Assembly: GCA_028871195.1 (NCBI GenBank)
Contig: JAGWNT010000036.1
Location: 1-35,321 of the forward strand
Direction: 5' to 3'
Source: REEB85 sp018971455
GTDB lineage: Bacteria > Pseudomonadota > Alphaproteobacteria > Acetobacterales > Acetobacteraceae
DNA: 35,321 bases
A model generated the notes under the pieces. That model ran no database searches, was not told the DNA's origin, and saw nothing but the letters and a program-made list of their open reading frames with translations. Shown piece by piece: positions 1 through 7,286 of the stretch. Position 1 is the first letter of the stretch, and the number at the start of each line of letters is the position of its first letter. The position numbers and the translations under genes are program-made.

Positions 1-729
1 GGCGCGCGCCACCGCCGCCTCCAGCGCGACATTGGCGCCGGCATGGACCGCCCGCAGCATGCCCGCGCCGGTGAGGCTGAGGCCCCCCGGGCGTTCCAGC
101 AGGCGGGTGGCGGCGTGGTTCCATTGCAGGGCGCGGCCGGCCGCGTCGAGCAGGAAGACCGGATGGCGCAGCGCTTCCAGCGCGGCGGCACCGGCCTGCG
201 CCGTCGCCGCCGCCTCGCCGAGCCGGCGCGAGACCGCGGCGGCTCGTTGCAGATGCGGCAGCAGGGCGCCGGCGAGGTCCAGCTCCGCCGCCTCGAACGG
301 GCCGGCCGACCATGGCCGCAGCAGCGAGATGTCGTGGATCCAGCCATCCTCGACGGCGATCGCCAGACGCAGCCCCTCATCGAGCTGCCGGGGGGCGAGA
401 TAGTCTTGGTACATCTCGCTGCGCAGCAACTCCTCCTTGGGCACCATCTGGCGCGTCGAGACCACCTCGCCGGCCATGCGCACCGGGCGCTTGCTGCCCC
501 AGACGTTGCGCTTGACCCAGATGCCCAGGAAGTCGTCCTCGTAGTCGCGGCGATCGAGCCCGATGGCGGTGCCGCTGAAGCTGGTATGGTCCGCGTTGCG
601 GGCGAAGACATCGGCGAAATGGCTGCGAAAGAGCCGGGCGAGGCGTCCGAGCGCCTCGGGCCACAGCTCCGGCGCCACCGCCGCGGCATAGGCCGCCTCA
701 ATCACCCCAACGGTGTCGGCCTCACCCAT
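1..729 (-). CDS. LuxR-family-like transcriptional regulator, N-terminal part (cut by window edge)
   Basis: The frame opens with ATG at 729 and stays open to base 1, giving 243 residues without a stop, so the C-terminus lies outside the window. The visible part starts MGEADTVGVIEAAY and has the mixed alpha/beta make-up of sensory regions found ahead of LuxR-type helix-turn-helix domains. Around residues 185-215 a PAS-like stretch reads HPVFLLDAAGRALQWNHAA. The DNA-binding domain itself is not visible, so the family call rests on the N-terminal architecture only. The gene lies 120 bases downstream of phnE on the same strand, with two hairpins between them, so it could be read through from the phn operon or be separate. 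A role in regulating phosphonate uptake is only a guess from position. Confidence 0.6.
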   Translation of the reverse strand, partial: MGEADTVGVIEAAYAAAVAPELWPEALGRLARLFRSHFADVFARNADHTSFSGTAIGLDRRDYEDDFLGIWVKRNVWGSKRPVRMAGEVVSTRQMVPKEELLRSEMYQDYLAPRQLDEGLRLAIAVEDGWIHDISLLRPWSAGPFEAAELDLAGALLPHLQRAAAVSRRLGEAAATAQAGAAALEALRHPVFLLDAAGRALQWNHAATRLLERPGGLSLTGAGMLRAVHAGANVALEAAVARA

Positions 730-783
730 TCCAGGCTGCCTTCGAAACGTGCCGCCGACAGGGAAATGGCGGCTGCCGCGGCA

Positions 784-815
784 AGCCTAACAAGGCTCCT
801 GGCCGGAGTGCCAGG
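784..815 (-). terminator. Tandem hairpins between phnE and the LuxR-like gene
   Basis: Two adjacent inverted repeats are seen: AGCCT (784-788) with AGGCT (793-797), and CCTGGC (798-803) with GCCAGG (810-815). They sit about 35 bases after the phnE stop. Neither is followed by a clear T-tract on the minus strand, so this may be a weak terminator or an mRNA-stabilising structure at the end of phnDCE. Confidence 0.35.
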
Positions 816-849
816 ATTTCGATGCGCCCGCGTCCGCCGGCCGCGCCGC

Positions 850-1668
850 CTACGCGACCAGCCGGCGGAGCCGGGCCGACAGCCGCTCGGCGGCGAGCAC
901 CAGGGCGAAGGTCACCAGCAGGGTCATGGAGACGGTTCGGTACTGGAACAGGTTCATCGCCGTCAGCAGCTCGAAGCCGAGCCCGCCGGCGCCGACGAAG
1001 CCCAGCACCAGGCTGCCGCGGATATTCTCGTCCAGCCGGTAGAGCGCGATGCCGAGCAGCGAGGGCAGCACGCCCGGCACCACCGCGTGGGTGAACACCT
1101 GCAACCGCCCGGCGCCGGTCATGCTCAGCGCTTCCACCGGGCCCATGTCCATGTCCTCGATCACCTCGGCGAAGAGGCGGCCCAGCATGCCGACGGAATG
1201 CACCGATATCGCCAGCGCGCCGGGGAAGGGGCCGAGGCCGACGGCGGTGACGAAGAACAGCGCCCAGACCAGGTCCGGCACGGCGCGGCAGAACGAGATC
1301 AGGGCGCGCGAGAGCGCGTGCAGCGGACGCGCGGGCGAGGTGTTGCGCGCCGCCAGGATCGCCAGCGGCAGCGCCAGCAGCACGCCCGCGACGGTGCCGA
1401 ACAGGCCGATATCCACCGTCTCCAGCGCCGGCCACAGCAGGTCCCGCAGCTTGGAGATATCGGGCGGTGTCGCGCGGCGGATGATGTCGGCCATGCCGTG
1501 GATGCCGGTCACCAGGTCCTGCGGCCGCGCCTGCACCACCAGCGTGGCCTGCACCAGCACGACGAGGAAGGCGAACAGGCCGAGGAAGCCCCAGACATTG
1601 CCGCTCCATCGGCCGGGCTCGGGCGCGGCGCGCGGGCGCAGCAGGGCGGGTTCGGCGGTGGCGCTCAT
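850..1668 (-). CDS. phnE: Phosphonate/phosphite-type ABC transporter, inner membrane permease
   Basis: Encodes a 272-residue permease of the PhnE type in the inner membrane. After a short cytoplasmic N-terminus there is a membrane segment (about residues 25-47, FLGLFAFLVVLVQATLVV), a periplasmic stretch (DIIRRATPPDISKLRDLLWPAL, typical of PhnE), then several further membrane helices. The binding-protein-dependent permease loop that contacts the ATPase is visible as a GPVEALSMTGA region at about residues 177-187. The ATG at 1668 overlaps the phnC stop by four bases (ATGA), so translation is coupled to phnC, which fixes the start. One permease is present, presumably acting as a homodimer. Substrate (phosphonate, phosphite or hypophosphite) cannot be told from sequence; no C-P lyase or phosphite dehydrogenase genes lie in the window. 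Confidence 0.9.
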   Translation of the reverse strand: MSATAEPALLRPRAAPEPGRWSGNVWGFLGLFAFLVVLVQATLVVQARPQDLVTGIHGMADIIRRATPPDISKLRDLLWPALETVDIGLFGTVAGVLLALPLAILAARNTSPARPLHALSRALISFCRAVPDLVWALFFVTAVGLGPFPGALAISVHSVGMLGRLFAEVIEDMDMGPVEALSMTGAGRLQVFTHAVVPGVLPSLLGIALYRLDENIRGSLVLGFVGAGGLGFELLTAMNLFQYRTVSMTLLVTFALVLAAERLSARLRRLVA

Positions 1669-2426
1669 GCCGGGGCTCCTTCGTACAAGGCCGCGACATC
1701 CGCCTCGCCGAGCCGGTCGGGGGCGGCGTCGAACACCATGCGCCCGCCGCGCATGCCGAGGATGCGGTCGGCATAGCGGCGCGCCAGCTCGGGCTGATGC
1801 AGCACGCAGATCACCCCCAGCCCCTCGGCGCGCGAGACGCGGGCGAGCAGGCGCATCACCTCCTCGGCTGCTTCGGGGTCGAGGCTGGCCACCGGCTCGT
1901 CGGCGAGCAGGGCCGCCGGGCGCTGGGCCAGCGCCCGCGCGATGGAGGCGCGCTGCGCCTGGCCACCCGACAATGTGCCGGCGCGCTGGCCGGCGAACCC
2001 GGCGAGGCCGACCTGGTCGAGGCAATGCAGCGCATGGCCGGTCTCGCTGCGCGGCAGGAAGCCGAGCTGGCTCGCCAGGCCGCGGTGGCGCCCCAGCGTG
2101 CCGCACAGCACGTTCGCCAGCACGCTGCGCCGCCCGACCAGGCGGGCCTGCTGGAACACCATGCCCATCGCCATGCGCGCCTCGGCCAGCGCGCGCCCGC
2201 TGAGGGCGGTGAGGTCGCGGCCGGCGACGCGCACGCGCCCGGCACTCGGCCGCAGCAGGCCGGCGATGCATTTCAGCAGGGTGGATTTGCCGCAGCCATT
2301 CTGACCCAGAATGACCACGAGCTCACCCGCCACGAGGGAAAGGCCGGCGCCGTCCAGCGCCAGCCTCCCGCCGCGTGTCGCATAGCGCATGGCGAGATTA
2401 TCGGTCTCGATCAGCGCCGTCGTCAT
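1665..2426 (-). CDS. phnC: Phosphonate/phosphite-type ABC transporter ATP-binding protein
   Basis: A 253-residue ABC ATPase that powers PhnE. Walker A is GQNGCGKST at residues 41-49, the signature is LSGGQAQR near residue 150, Walker B is ALLADEPVASLDP, and the switch histidine follows in VLHQPELARR. The start chosen is ATG 2426 (MTTALIETDN), because the family begins only a few residues before the first beta strand. In-frame alternatives at 2477 (ATG) and 2498 (TTG) would add residues that do not look like the family and have no better ribosome site. The gene lies 102 bases after phnD, separated by a hairpin, and overlaps phnE by four bases. Confidence 0.9.
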   Translation of the reverse strand: MTTALIETDNLAMRYATRGGRLALDGAGLSLVAGELVVILGQNGCGKSTLLKCIAGLLRPSAGRVRVAGRDLTALSGRALAEARMAMGMVFQQARLVGRRSVLANVLCGTLGRHRGLASQLGFLPRSETGHALHCLDQVGLAGFAGQRAGTLSGGQAQRASIARALAQRPAALLADEPVASLDPEAAEEVMRLLARVSRAEGLGVICVLHQPELARRYADRILGMRGGRMVFDAAPDRLGEADVAALYEGAPA

Positions 2427-2493
2427 GACCGGTGCACCGATCCGTTCGGGCAATGTGCAGGCATCGGGCACCGGCATGTTCGGGTGGGAAGTG

Positions 2494-2519
2494 ACCAATG
2501 GACAGGATTATCCACTGGT
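2494..2519 (-). other. Intercistronic hairpin between phnD and phnC
   Basis: ACCAATGGA (2494-2502) pairs with TCCACTGGT (2511-2519): a nine-pair stem with one G-T pair and an eight-base loop, starting 10 bases after the phnD stop. The surrounding 40 bases are more AT-rich than the rest of the window. Hairpins at this place in importer operons often protect the upstream message so that more binding protein than ATPase is made. That role here is inferred. No T-tract follows on the minus strand, which argues against a full terminator. Confidence 0.45.
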
Positions 2520-2528
2520 ATCAGATAA

Positions 2529-3425
2529 TTAGCTCAGCTTGTTCAGATCGATATGCAGCACGTGCACGAGGTCGCGGATCGGGTTGAACGCGGCGTCGTT
2601 CTGCGGCACCAGCCGGGCGCCGCTGAAGCCGATGATCTTCTTGTCGTTCTCGGGCAGCGAGCTGAGGTCGAGCGTCTGCAGCACGTTGACCAGACGGGCC
2701 TTGAACCCCGCCGGCAGATCGCCGCGCACGGTGATCGGGTCGATGGGGATGTCGTTGGAGCGCCACAGCTCCACGAAATCGCTGGCCTTGTAGGTGCCCG
2801 ACAGCGTCGCCGAGGCGATCTGCTCGCTGTTCAGCTCGCCCGCGACCACCTTGTGGTTGCGCAGCGCCTCGTAGCTCGCCGCGTGCGAGCCGGCGTAGAA
2901 CCCCTTGATATCGTGGTCGGGGTCAATGCCGTTCTTGGCCAGCCAGTAGGCCGGGAAGAGGTGGCCGGAGGTCGAGGCCGGGTCGGCGAAGGCGAAGCTC
3001 TTGCCGCGCACCTCGGACAGCTTGGTGATGCCCGAGCCGGGCCAGGTGACGATGCCGGCGGTGTAGCTGTCCGGCTTGCCTTCCTTGTTCGAGAAGGTGG
3101 CAACCGCCTCGGCGTGGGCGACCTCATGGGCCAGCACGTAGCCGAGCGGGCCGAACTCGCCGAACTCGAGCTTGCCGCTGCGCATCGCCTCGATCTCGGC
3201 ATTGTAGCTGGTGGCGATGAACACCTCGACCTTGCAGCCGAGCTTCTCGCCGATCAGCTTGGCCACGTGGCCATAGATCGGCACCAGCTTGGCGGTGGCG
3301 TCGTAGGGCTCGACGCCGAAGCGCACGGTGCCGCCATTGGGGCAGTCGGTGGCGGCATGGGCGGCCGGCACAAGGCCGGCCAGGGCGGCCGCCGCGAACG
3401 CGGCGCGCAGGATGGATCGCTTCAT
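2529..3425 (-). CDS. phnD: Phosphonate/phosphite-type ABC transporter periplasmic binding protein
   Basis: A 298-residue PhnD-type solute-binding protein. Residues 1-24 form a Sec signal peptide (MKRSILRAAFAAAALAGLVP, then AAHA before the cut). The mature part shows the family pattern: LRFGV-like RFGVEPYDATAKLVPIY, TSYNAEIEAMRSGKLEFGEFGPLGYVLA (here a Gly-Pro-Leu pocket loop near residues 114-125), then FAFADPASTSGHLFPAYWL, the anion-binding loop with Ser-Thr-Ser-Gly. It is the first gene of phnD-phnC-phnE and delivers the oxyanion to PhnE/PhnC. Start is ATG 3425 with GGGAGT just upstream on the coding strand. The closest families include phosphonate, phosphite and generic phosphate/phosphite/phosphonate binders; I cannot choose between them. 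Confidence 0.9.
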   Translation of the reverse strand: MKRSILRAAFAAAALAGLVPAAHAATDCPNGGTVRFGVEPYDATAKLVPIYGHVAKLIGEKLGCKVEVFIATSYNAEIEAMRSGKLEFGEFGPLGYVLAHEVAHAEAVATFSNKEGKPDSYTAGIVTWPGSGITKLSEVRGKSFAFADPASTSGHLFPAYWLAKNGIDPDHDIKGFYAGSHAASYEALRNHKVVAGELNSEQIASATLSGTYKASDFVELWRSNDIPIDPITVRGDLPAGFKARLVNVLQTLDLSSLPENDKKIIGFSGARLVPQNDAAFNPIRDLVHVLHIDLNKLS

Positions 3426-3607
3426 GTTGGACTCCCGTTGAGCGGGCGGAGATGTAGCGCCGTTGCGCGTCAGGGTCGTTGCGGCCCGGTGATTCCTTGG
3501 TGACGTTGAAAGCTGGCAACGGTTGCGTGCGCCGGCCTTCCGTGGCGAGGGGCCGGGCTGCTAGGCTTGGCCATGATCCGCCGAGTCGCCTGCCTGCCGG
3601 AGCCATC
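3426..3607. promoter_or_regulatory. Divergent control region between phnD and hyfB
   Basis: The 182 bases separate the phnD start (minus) from the hyfB GTG start (plus) and must hold both promoters. GGAG at 3598-3601 is the likely ribosome site of hyfB. Two copies of GGTGA at 3488-3492 and 3499-3503 are spaced exactly 11 bases apart (TCACC on the phnD strand), the spacing of PhoB half-sites, but the match to the PHO-box consensus is poor. No clear sigma-70 promoter stands out on either strand. Confidence 0.4.
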
Positions 3608-5614
3608 GTGACCGGCGGGTTCCTGATGATCGCCACGTCGCTGACCGGCGCGCTCGCGGTAGCGGCCGCGGCGGCGCTGTGGCGGCCGCGCGGCGCCCTG
3701 CAGGGTGTGCTGGCGGTCTGCCTTGCCGGCGCGCTGACGGCGTTTCTCTATCTGGCCGGCGGCGCCGCCCCGGAGGCGCTGGCACTGCCCCTCGGGGCGC
3801 CCGGGATGCCGATGGGCCTGGCGCTGGACGGGTTGTCCGGCGTGTTCCTGCTGCTGCTCATGCTGGCCGCCGCCGCGGCCGCGGCCGCCATGCTCGACCA
3901 TCACGACCATGATCCGGCGCTGGCCGGCTTCTTCGCCCTGTTCATCGCCGGCATGGCGCTCTGTCTGCTCGGCGCCGACGCCTTCGCGCTGGTCCTCGGG
4001 TTCGAGGTGATGTCGCTGGCCTCCTTCGCCCTGCTGCTCACCAGCCACCGCGACCCGGTGGTGCGCGGTGCCGCGCTGCTCTATCTCGGCGTCGCGCTGA
4101 TCGGCGCGGTCTGCCTGGTGCCGGCGCTCGGCCTGCTGTCCGGCCATGGCTGGAGCTTCGCGGCAATGCGCGCCCACCCGCCGGCCGGCTGGCGGGCCGC
4201 GCTGGTGCTCGCGCTGGTGCTGATCGGCGCCGGCGCCAAGGCCGGCTTCGCGCCGCTGCATGTCTGGCTGCCGCCGGCCCATGCCGCCGCCCCCGGCCCG
4301 GTTTCCGCCCTGATGTCCGGCGCGATGACCAAGGTGGCGCTCTACGTGCTGATCCGCGTGGTGTTCGATCTCTGCGGGCCGGCGCAACCGATGTGGTGGG
4401 GCATGCCGCTGCTCGCGGTGGGCGCGGCGGGCGCCGTGCTCGGGGGCCTGCGGGCCGGGCAGGAGGGCGACCTCAAGGCCGTGCTGGCCTGCTCGACGAT
4501 CGAGCATGTCGGCTTCATCGCCATCGGCCTCGGCCTGGCGCTGGCCGCGCGCGCGGTCGATCTGCCGGCGCTGGCGGCCCTCGCCCTCGGGGGCGCGCTG
4601 CTGCACGCGCTCGCCCATGGCACCTTCAAGCCGCTGCTCTTCATCGCGGCCGGCGCCGTGCAGCACAGCGCCGGCAGCCGGCAGCTTGACCGGCTCGGCG
4701 GGCTGATCCACGGCATGCCGCGCACCACGATGGCCGTGCTGCTCGGCGCCGCCTGTCTCGCTGGCCTGCCGCCGAGCGCGGGCTTCGCCGGCGAATGGAC
4801 GCTGTTGCAGGCACTGATCGCGGCGCCGCGCATCGGCGGCATTTTCTGGCAGACCCTGGTCTGCGCGGCCGCGGCGTTGATGGCGCTTGCCGCGGCGCTG
4901 GCCGGCATGGCCGCGGTGCGGCTGGTCGGCGCCGGCTTCCTCGGCCGCCCCCGCTCGCCGCGCGGCGCCGCCGCCGAGGAGGCCGGGGCCCCGGCGCTGG
5001 CCGGCATGGCGGGGCTGGCCGCCATGTCCGTGCTGATCGGGCTGTTCCCGGGCGCCGTGCTGCGCCTGGTCGGACCGGCAGAGCGCCTGCTTCTGCGCGC
5101 CGATCTGGTCGACCGCGCCGGCGCCGTGCTGGTCGCCCCGCAGGCCGGCGGCCCCGGCTATGCGGCGCTCGGCATCGCCATCCTGCTCGGCCTCGCCCTG
5201 GCGCTGGTGCTGGCGGTGACGCGCCGGCGCATGGTGGCCGGCCAGCGCCGCGGCCCGGCCTGGGGCTGCGGTTTCGCCCCGGCACCGGCCTGGCTGCCCT
5301 TCGGCGACCCGCTGACCCAGTACGGCGCCGCGAGCTTTGCTCAGCCTTTGGCACGCACCCTGGGCGCCACCCTGCTGGGCGCCCGCACCAGCCTGGACAT
5401 GCCCGAACCCGGAGACCCGCGCCCGGCGCGCCTGGCCACCATCTGGCATGATCCCGCCGACACCTGGCTGTTCCGCCCCGTCTCCCGCCTGCGCGCCGCA
5501 GTCTCGGCGCTGGCCGACGGCATGCAGTTCCTCACCATCCGCCGCACGCTGACGGTGATGTTCCTCGTGCTGGTGGTCTTTCTCACCGTCATCGCCGTGC
5601 TGGGCCAGCTATGA
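3608..5614 (+). CDS. hyfB: Ehr/hydrogenase-4-like complex, NuoL/HyfB-type antiporter subunit
   Basis: A 668-residue polytopic membrane protein of the NuoL/MrpA family, HyfB branch. Proton-path residues are kept: Glu133 in GFEVMSLASF, Lys211 in GAGAKAGFAPLH, Lys242 in AMTKVALY and Lys341 in HGTFKPLLF. The C-terminal third (about 560-668) holds the HyfB-type cytoplasmic loop (WGCGFAPAPAW, then a Q-Y-G-A-A-S-F motif) and a last membrane helix. GTG 3608 is chosen because GGAG lies five bases upstream; an in-frame ATG at 3626 lacks such a site and would cut the first helix. First gene of a six-gene run with hyfC 13 bases downstream. In this complex the subunit is expected to move protons or sodium across the inner membrane, coupled to electron flow in HyfG/HyfI. 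Confidence 0.9.
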   Translation: MTGGFLMIATSLTGALAVAAAAALWRPRGALQGVLAVCLAGALTAFLYLAGGAAPEALALPLGAPGMPMGLALDGLSGVFLLLLMLAAAAAAAAMLDHHDHDPALAGFFALFIAGMALCLLGADAFALVLGFEVMSLASFALLLTSHRDPVVRGAALLYLGVALIGAVCLVPALGLLSGHGWSFAAMRAHPPAGWRAALVLALVLIGAGAKAGFAPLHVWLPPAHAAAPGPVSALMSGAMTKVALYVLIRVVFDLCGPAQPMWWGMPLLAVGAAGAVLGGLRAGQEGDLKAVLACSTIEHVGFIAIGLGLALAARAVDLPALAALALGGALLHALAHGTFKPLLFIAAGAVQHSAGSRQLDRLGGLIHGMPRTTMAVLLGAACLAGLPPSAGFAGEWTLLQALIAAPRIGGIFWQTLVCAAAALMALAAALAGMAAVRLVGAGFLGRPRSPRGAAAEEAGAPALAGMAGLAAMSVLIGLFPGAVLRLVGPAERLLLRADLVDRAGAVLVAPQAGGPGYAALGIAILLGLALALVLAVTRRRMVAGQRRGPAWGCGFAPAPAWLPFGDPLTQYGAASFAQPLARTLGATLLGARTSLDMPEPGDPRPARLATIWHDPADTWLFRPVSRLRAAVSALADGMQFLTIRRTLTVMFLVLVVFLTVIAVLGQL

Positions 5615-5627
5615 TGGGCCGGCTCTG

Positions 5628-6593
5628 ATGGGCGGGCTCGCCATCCTGCTCGCCGGCGTCGCGCTCGCGCTGCACCTCCTGCTGGTGCTCGCCGCGGCCC
5701 CGCTGGTCACAGGCCTGCTGCGCTGGGTCAAGGCGCGGCTGCTGGGCCGGCGCGGCCCCTCGCCGTGGCAACCCTGGCGCGACCTGCGGCGGCTGGCCCG
5801 CAAGGAGCCCGTGGTGGGGGAGGGGGTGTCGCCCCTGTTCACCGCGGCACCCGCCGTCGCGCTCGCCGCGATCGTGGCCGCCGCCGCCCTGGTGCCCTCC
5901 TTCGCGGTGGGCATGGCCGGCGGCGGGCTGGCCGATCTGCTGGTGATCTTCGGCCTGCTGGCGCTGGCGCGCGCCGTGCTGGCACTGGCCGCGCTCGACG
6001 GCGGCACCGGCTTCGGCGGCATCGGCGCCAGCCGCGAGATGGCCTTCGCGGTGTTCGCCGAACCGGCGCTGCTGCTGATCGCCTTCACCCTCGCGCTGGT
6101 CGTCGGCACCACCAATCTCGACGCCATCGCCACCGCCCTGCAGGACGGCGCGCACGGCCTGCGCGTCTCGCTCGGTCTCGCCCTGGTGGCGATGCTGGCC
6201 GCCGCCCTGGTCGAGAACGGGCGCATGCCGGCCGACAATCCGGCCACCCATCTCGAGCTGACCATGGTGCACGAGGCGATGGTGCTGGAATACTCGGCCC
6301 GGCACCTCGCCCTGATCGAGTACGGCGCGAGCCTTCGGCTGCTGGTGTGGCTGTCGCTGCTGGCCGCCATCTTCGCCCCGTTCGGCGCCGCCCCCGCGGC
6401 CGCTCCGCTGCTCTGGGCGTTCGGCCTGTTCGCCTGGATCGGCAAGATCGGCGGGCTGACGCTCGCGCTCGCGCTGTTCGAGGGCGCGATCGCCAAGATG
6501 CGGGTGTTTCGCGTGCCGGAGTTCCTCGGTGTCGCCGTGCTGCTGGCGGTGCTCGCCGTGGTGTTCCTCTTCGTCAGCCAGGGCTTTGCCTGA
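5628..6593 (+). CDS. hyfC: Ehr/hydrogenase-4-like complex, NuoH/HyfC-type membrane subunit
   Basis: A 321-residue membrane protein of the NuoH/HycD/HyfC family, the subunit that links the membrane arm with the peripheral arm. The first cytoplasmic loop (WQPWRDLRRLARKEPVV, about 47-63) and the conserved acidic segment ENGRMPADNPATHLELTMVH (196-215) followed by EAMVLEYSARHLALIEYG are typical of the family and form part of the quinone-like cavity in complex I. Start ATG 5628 lies 13 bases after the hyfB stop with GGGCCGG upstream. Its stop overlaps the hyfE start by one base (TGATG). Confidence 0.9.
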   Translation: MGGLAILLAGVALALHLLLVLAAAPLVTGLLRWVKARLLGRRGPSPWQPWRDLRRLARKEPVVGEGVSPLFTAAPAVALAAIVAAAALVPSFAVGMAGGGLADLLVIFGLLALARAVLALAALDGGTGFGGIGASREMAFAVFAEPALLLIAFTLALVVGTTNLDAIATALQDGAHGLRVSLGLALVAMLAAALVENGRMPADNPATHLELTMVHEAMVLEYSARHLALIEYGASLRLLVWLSLLAAIFAPFGAAPAAAPLLWAFGLFAWIGKIGGLTLALALFEGAIAKMRVFRVPEFLGVAVLLAVLAVVFLFVSQGFA

Positions 6594-7273
6594 TGGGCCC
6601 GCGTCTCGGCTTCGGCGTTTTCGATTACGATCTCGCGCACATGCTGGGCGGCGCGGTGCTGGTGCTGTCCTTCGGGCTGCTCTACCAGCGCCGCGTCAGC
6701 GCGGTGATCACGCTCTACGCCATGCAGGCGGTGGTGCTGGCCGCCGCCGCCGCCTGGCAGGGCTGGGTGCAGGGGGCGGTGGAGCTCTACCTCACCGCCG
6801 CGATCACGCTCGCCGCCAAGGGGCTCGCCATTCCCTTCGGCCTGCGCGCCATCGTCCGCCGGCTCGACATCCACCGCACCATCGAGACGGCGCTGGGCAT
6901 CTTCGCCACCATGGCCTTCGGCGTCGGCCTCGTCGCGCTCTCGATCCTGGTGGTACTGCCGGTGACGCTGCACGCCTATGCGCTGACCCGCGAGGATCTC
7001 GCCACCGCGCTCTCGGTGGTGCTGCTCGGCATGCTGATGATGATCACCCGGCGCAACGCGCTGACCCAGGTGATCGGCTTCCTGTCGCTCGAGAACGGCC
7101 TGATCCTGGCCGCCGTCGGCGTGGCCGGCATGCCGCTGGTGGTCGAGCTCGCCGTGGCGGTGCTGGTGATGCTCGTCTTCATCGTGTTCGGCGTGTTCTT
7201 CTTCCGCATCCGCGAGCGCTTCGACAGCCTCGAGGCCCATCATCTCGACCGCGTCGGGCGGGCCCAGCGATGA
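6593..7273 (+). CDS. hyfE: Ehr/hydrogenase-4-like complex, HyfE (NuoK-like) membrane subunit
   Basis: A 226-residue protein with about seven predicted membrane helices. The C-terminal half resembles NuoK: MLMMITRRNALTQVIGFLSL followed by ENGLILAAVGVAGMPLVVEL, with buried acidic Glu at the start of ENGLIL and in VVEL, the two glutamates expected in the proton path of NuoK-like subunits. The N-terminal half adds three extra helices as usual for HyfE. The ATG shares its first base with the hyfC stop, so translation is coupled. Begins MGPRLGFGVFDYDLAHMLGG. Confidence 0.88.
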   Translation: MGPRLGFGVFDYDLAHMLGGAVLVLSFGLLYQRRVSAVITLYAMQAVVLAAAAAWQGWVQGAVELYLTAAITLAAKGLAIPFGLRAIVRRLDIHRTIETALGIFATMAFGVGLVALSILVVLPVTLHAYALTREDLATALSVVLLGMLMMITRRNALTQVIGFLSLENGLILAAVGVAGMPLVVELAVAVLVMLVFIVFGVFFFRIRERFDSLEAHHLDRVGRAQR

Positions 7274-7286
7274 ACGGGGCCGCGAC

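Noticed and set aside
43..1776. A long plus-strand frame opposite the LuxR-like gene, phnE and the end of phnC
   Set aside because: It runs across three real genes and the gap between them and encodes no recognisable domain.
3488..3503. Two GGTGA units 11 bases apart as a PHO box for phnD
   Set aside because: Spacing fits but the half-sites match the CTGTCAT consensus poorly; noted only in the control-region entry.
3512..3526. TGGCAACGGTTGC as a sigma-54 promoter ahead of hyfB
   Set aside because: The GG and GC elements are eight bases apart, not the required ten, and no activator gene lies near.
3470..5449. A 659-codon frame on the minus strand opposite hyfB
   Set aside because: Gly/Gln/Arg/Ala-rich translation without motifs; hyfB on the other strand is a clear membrane protein.
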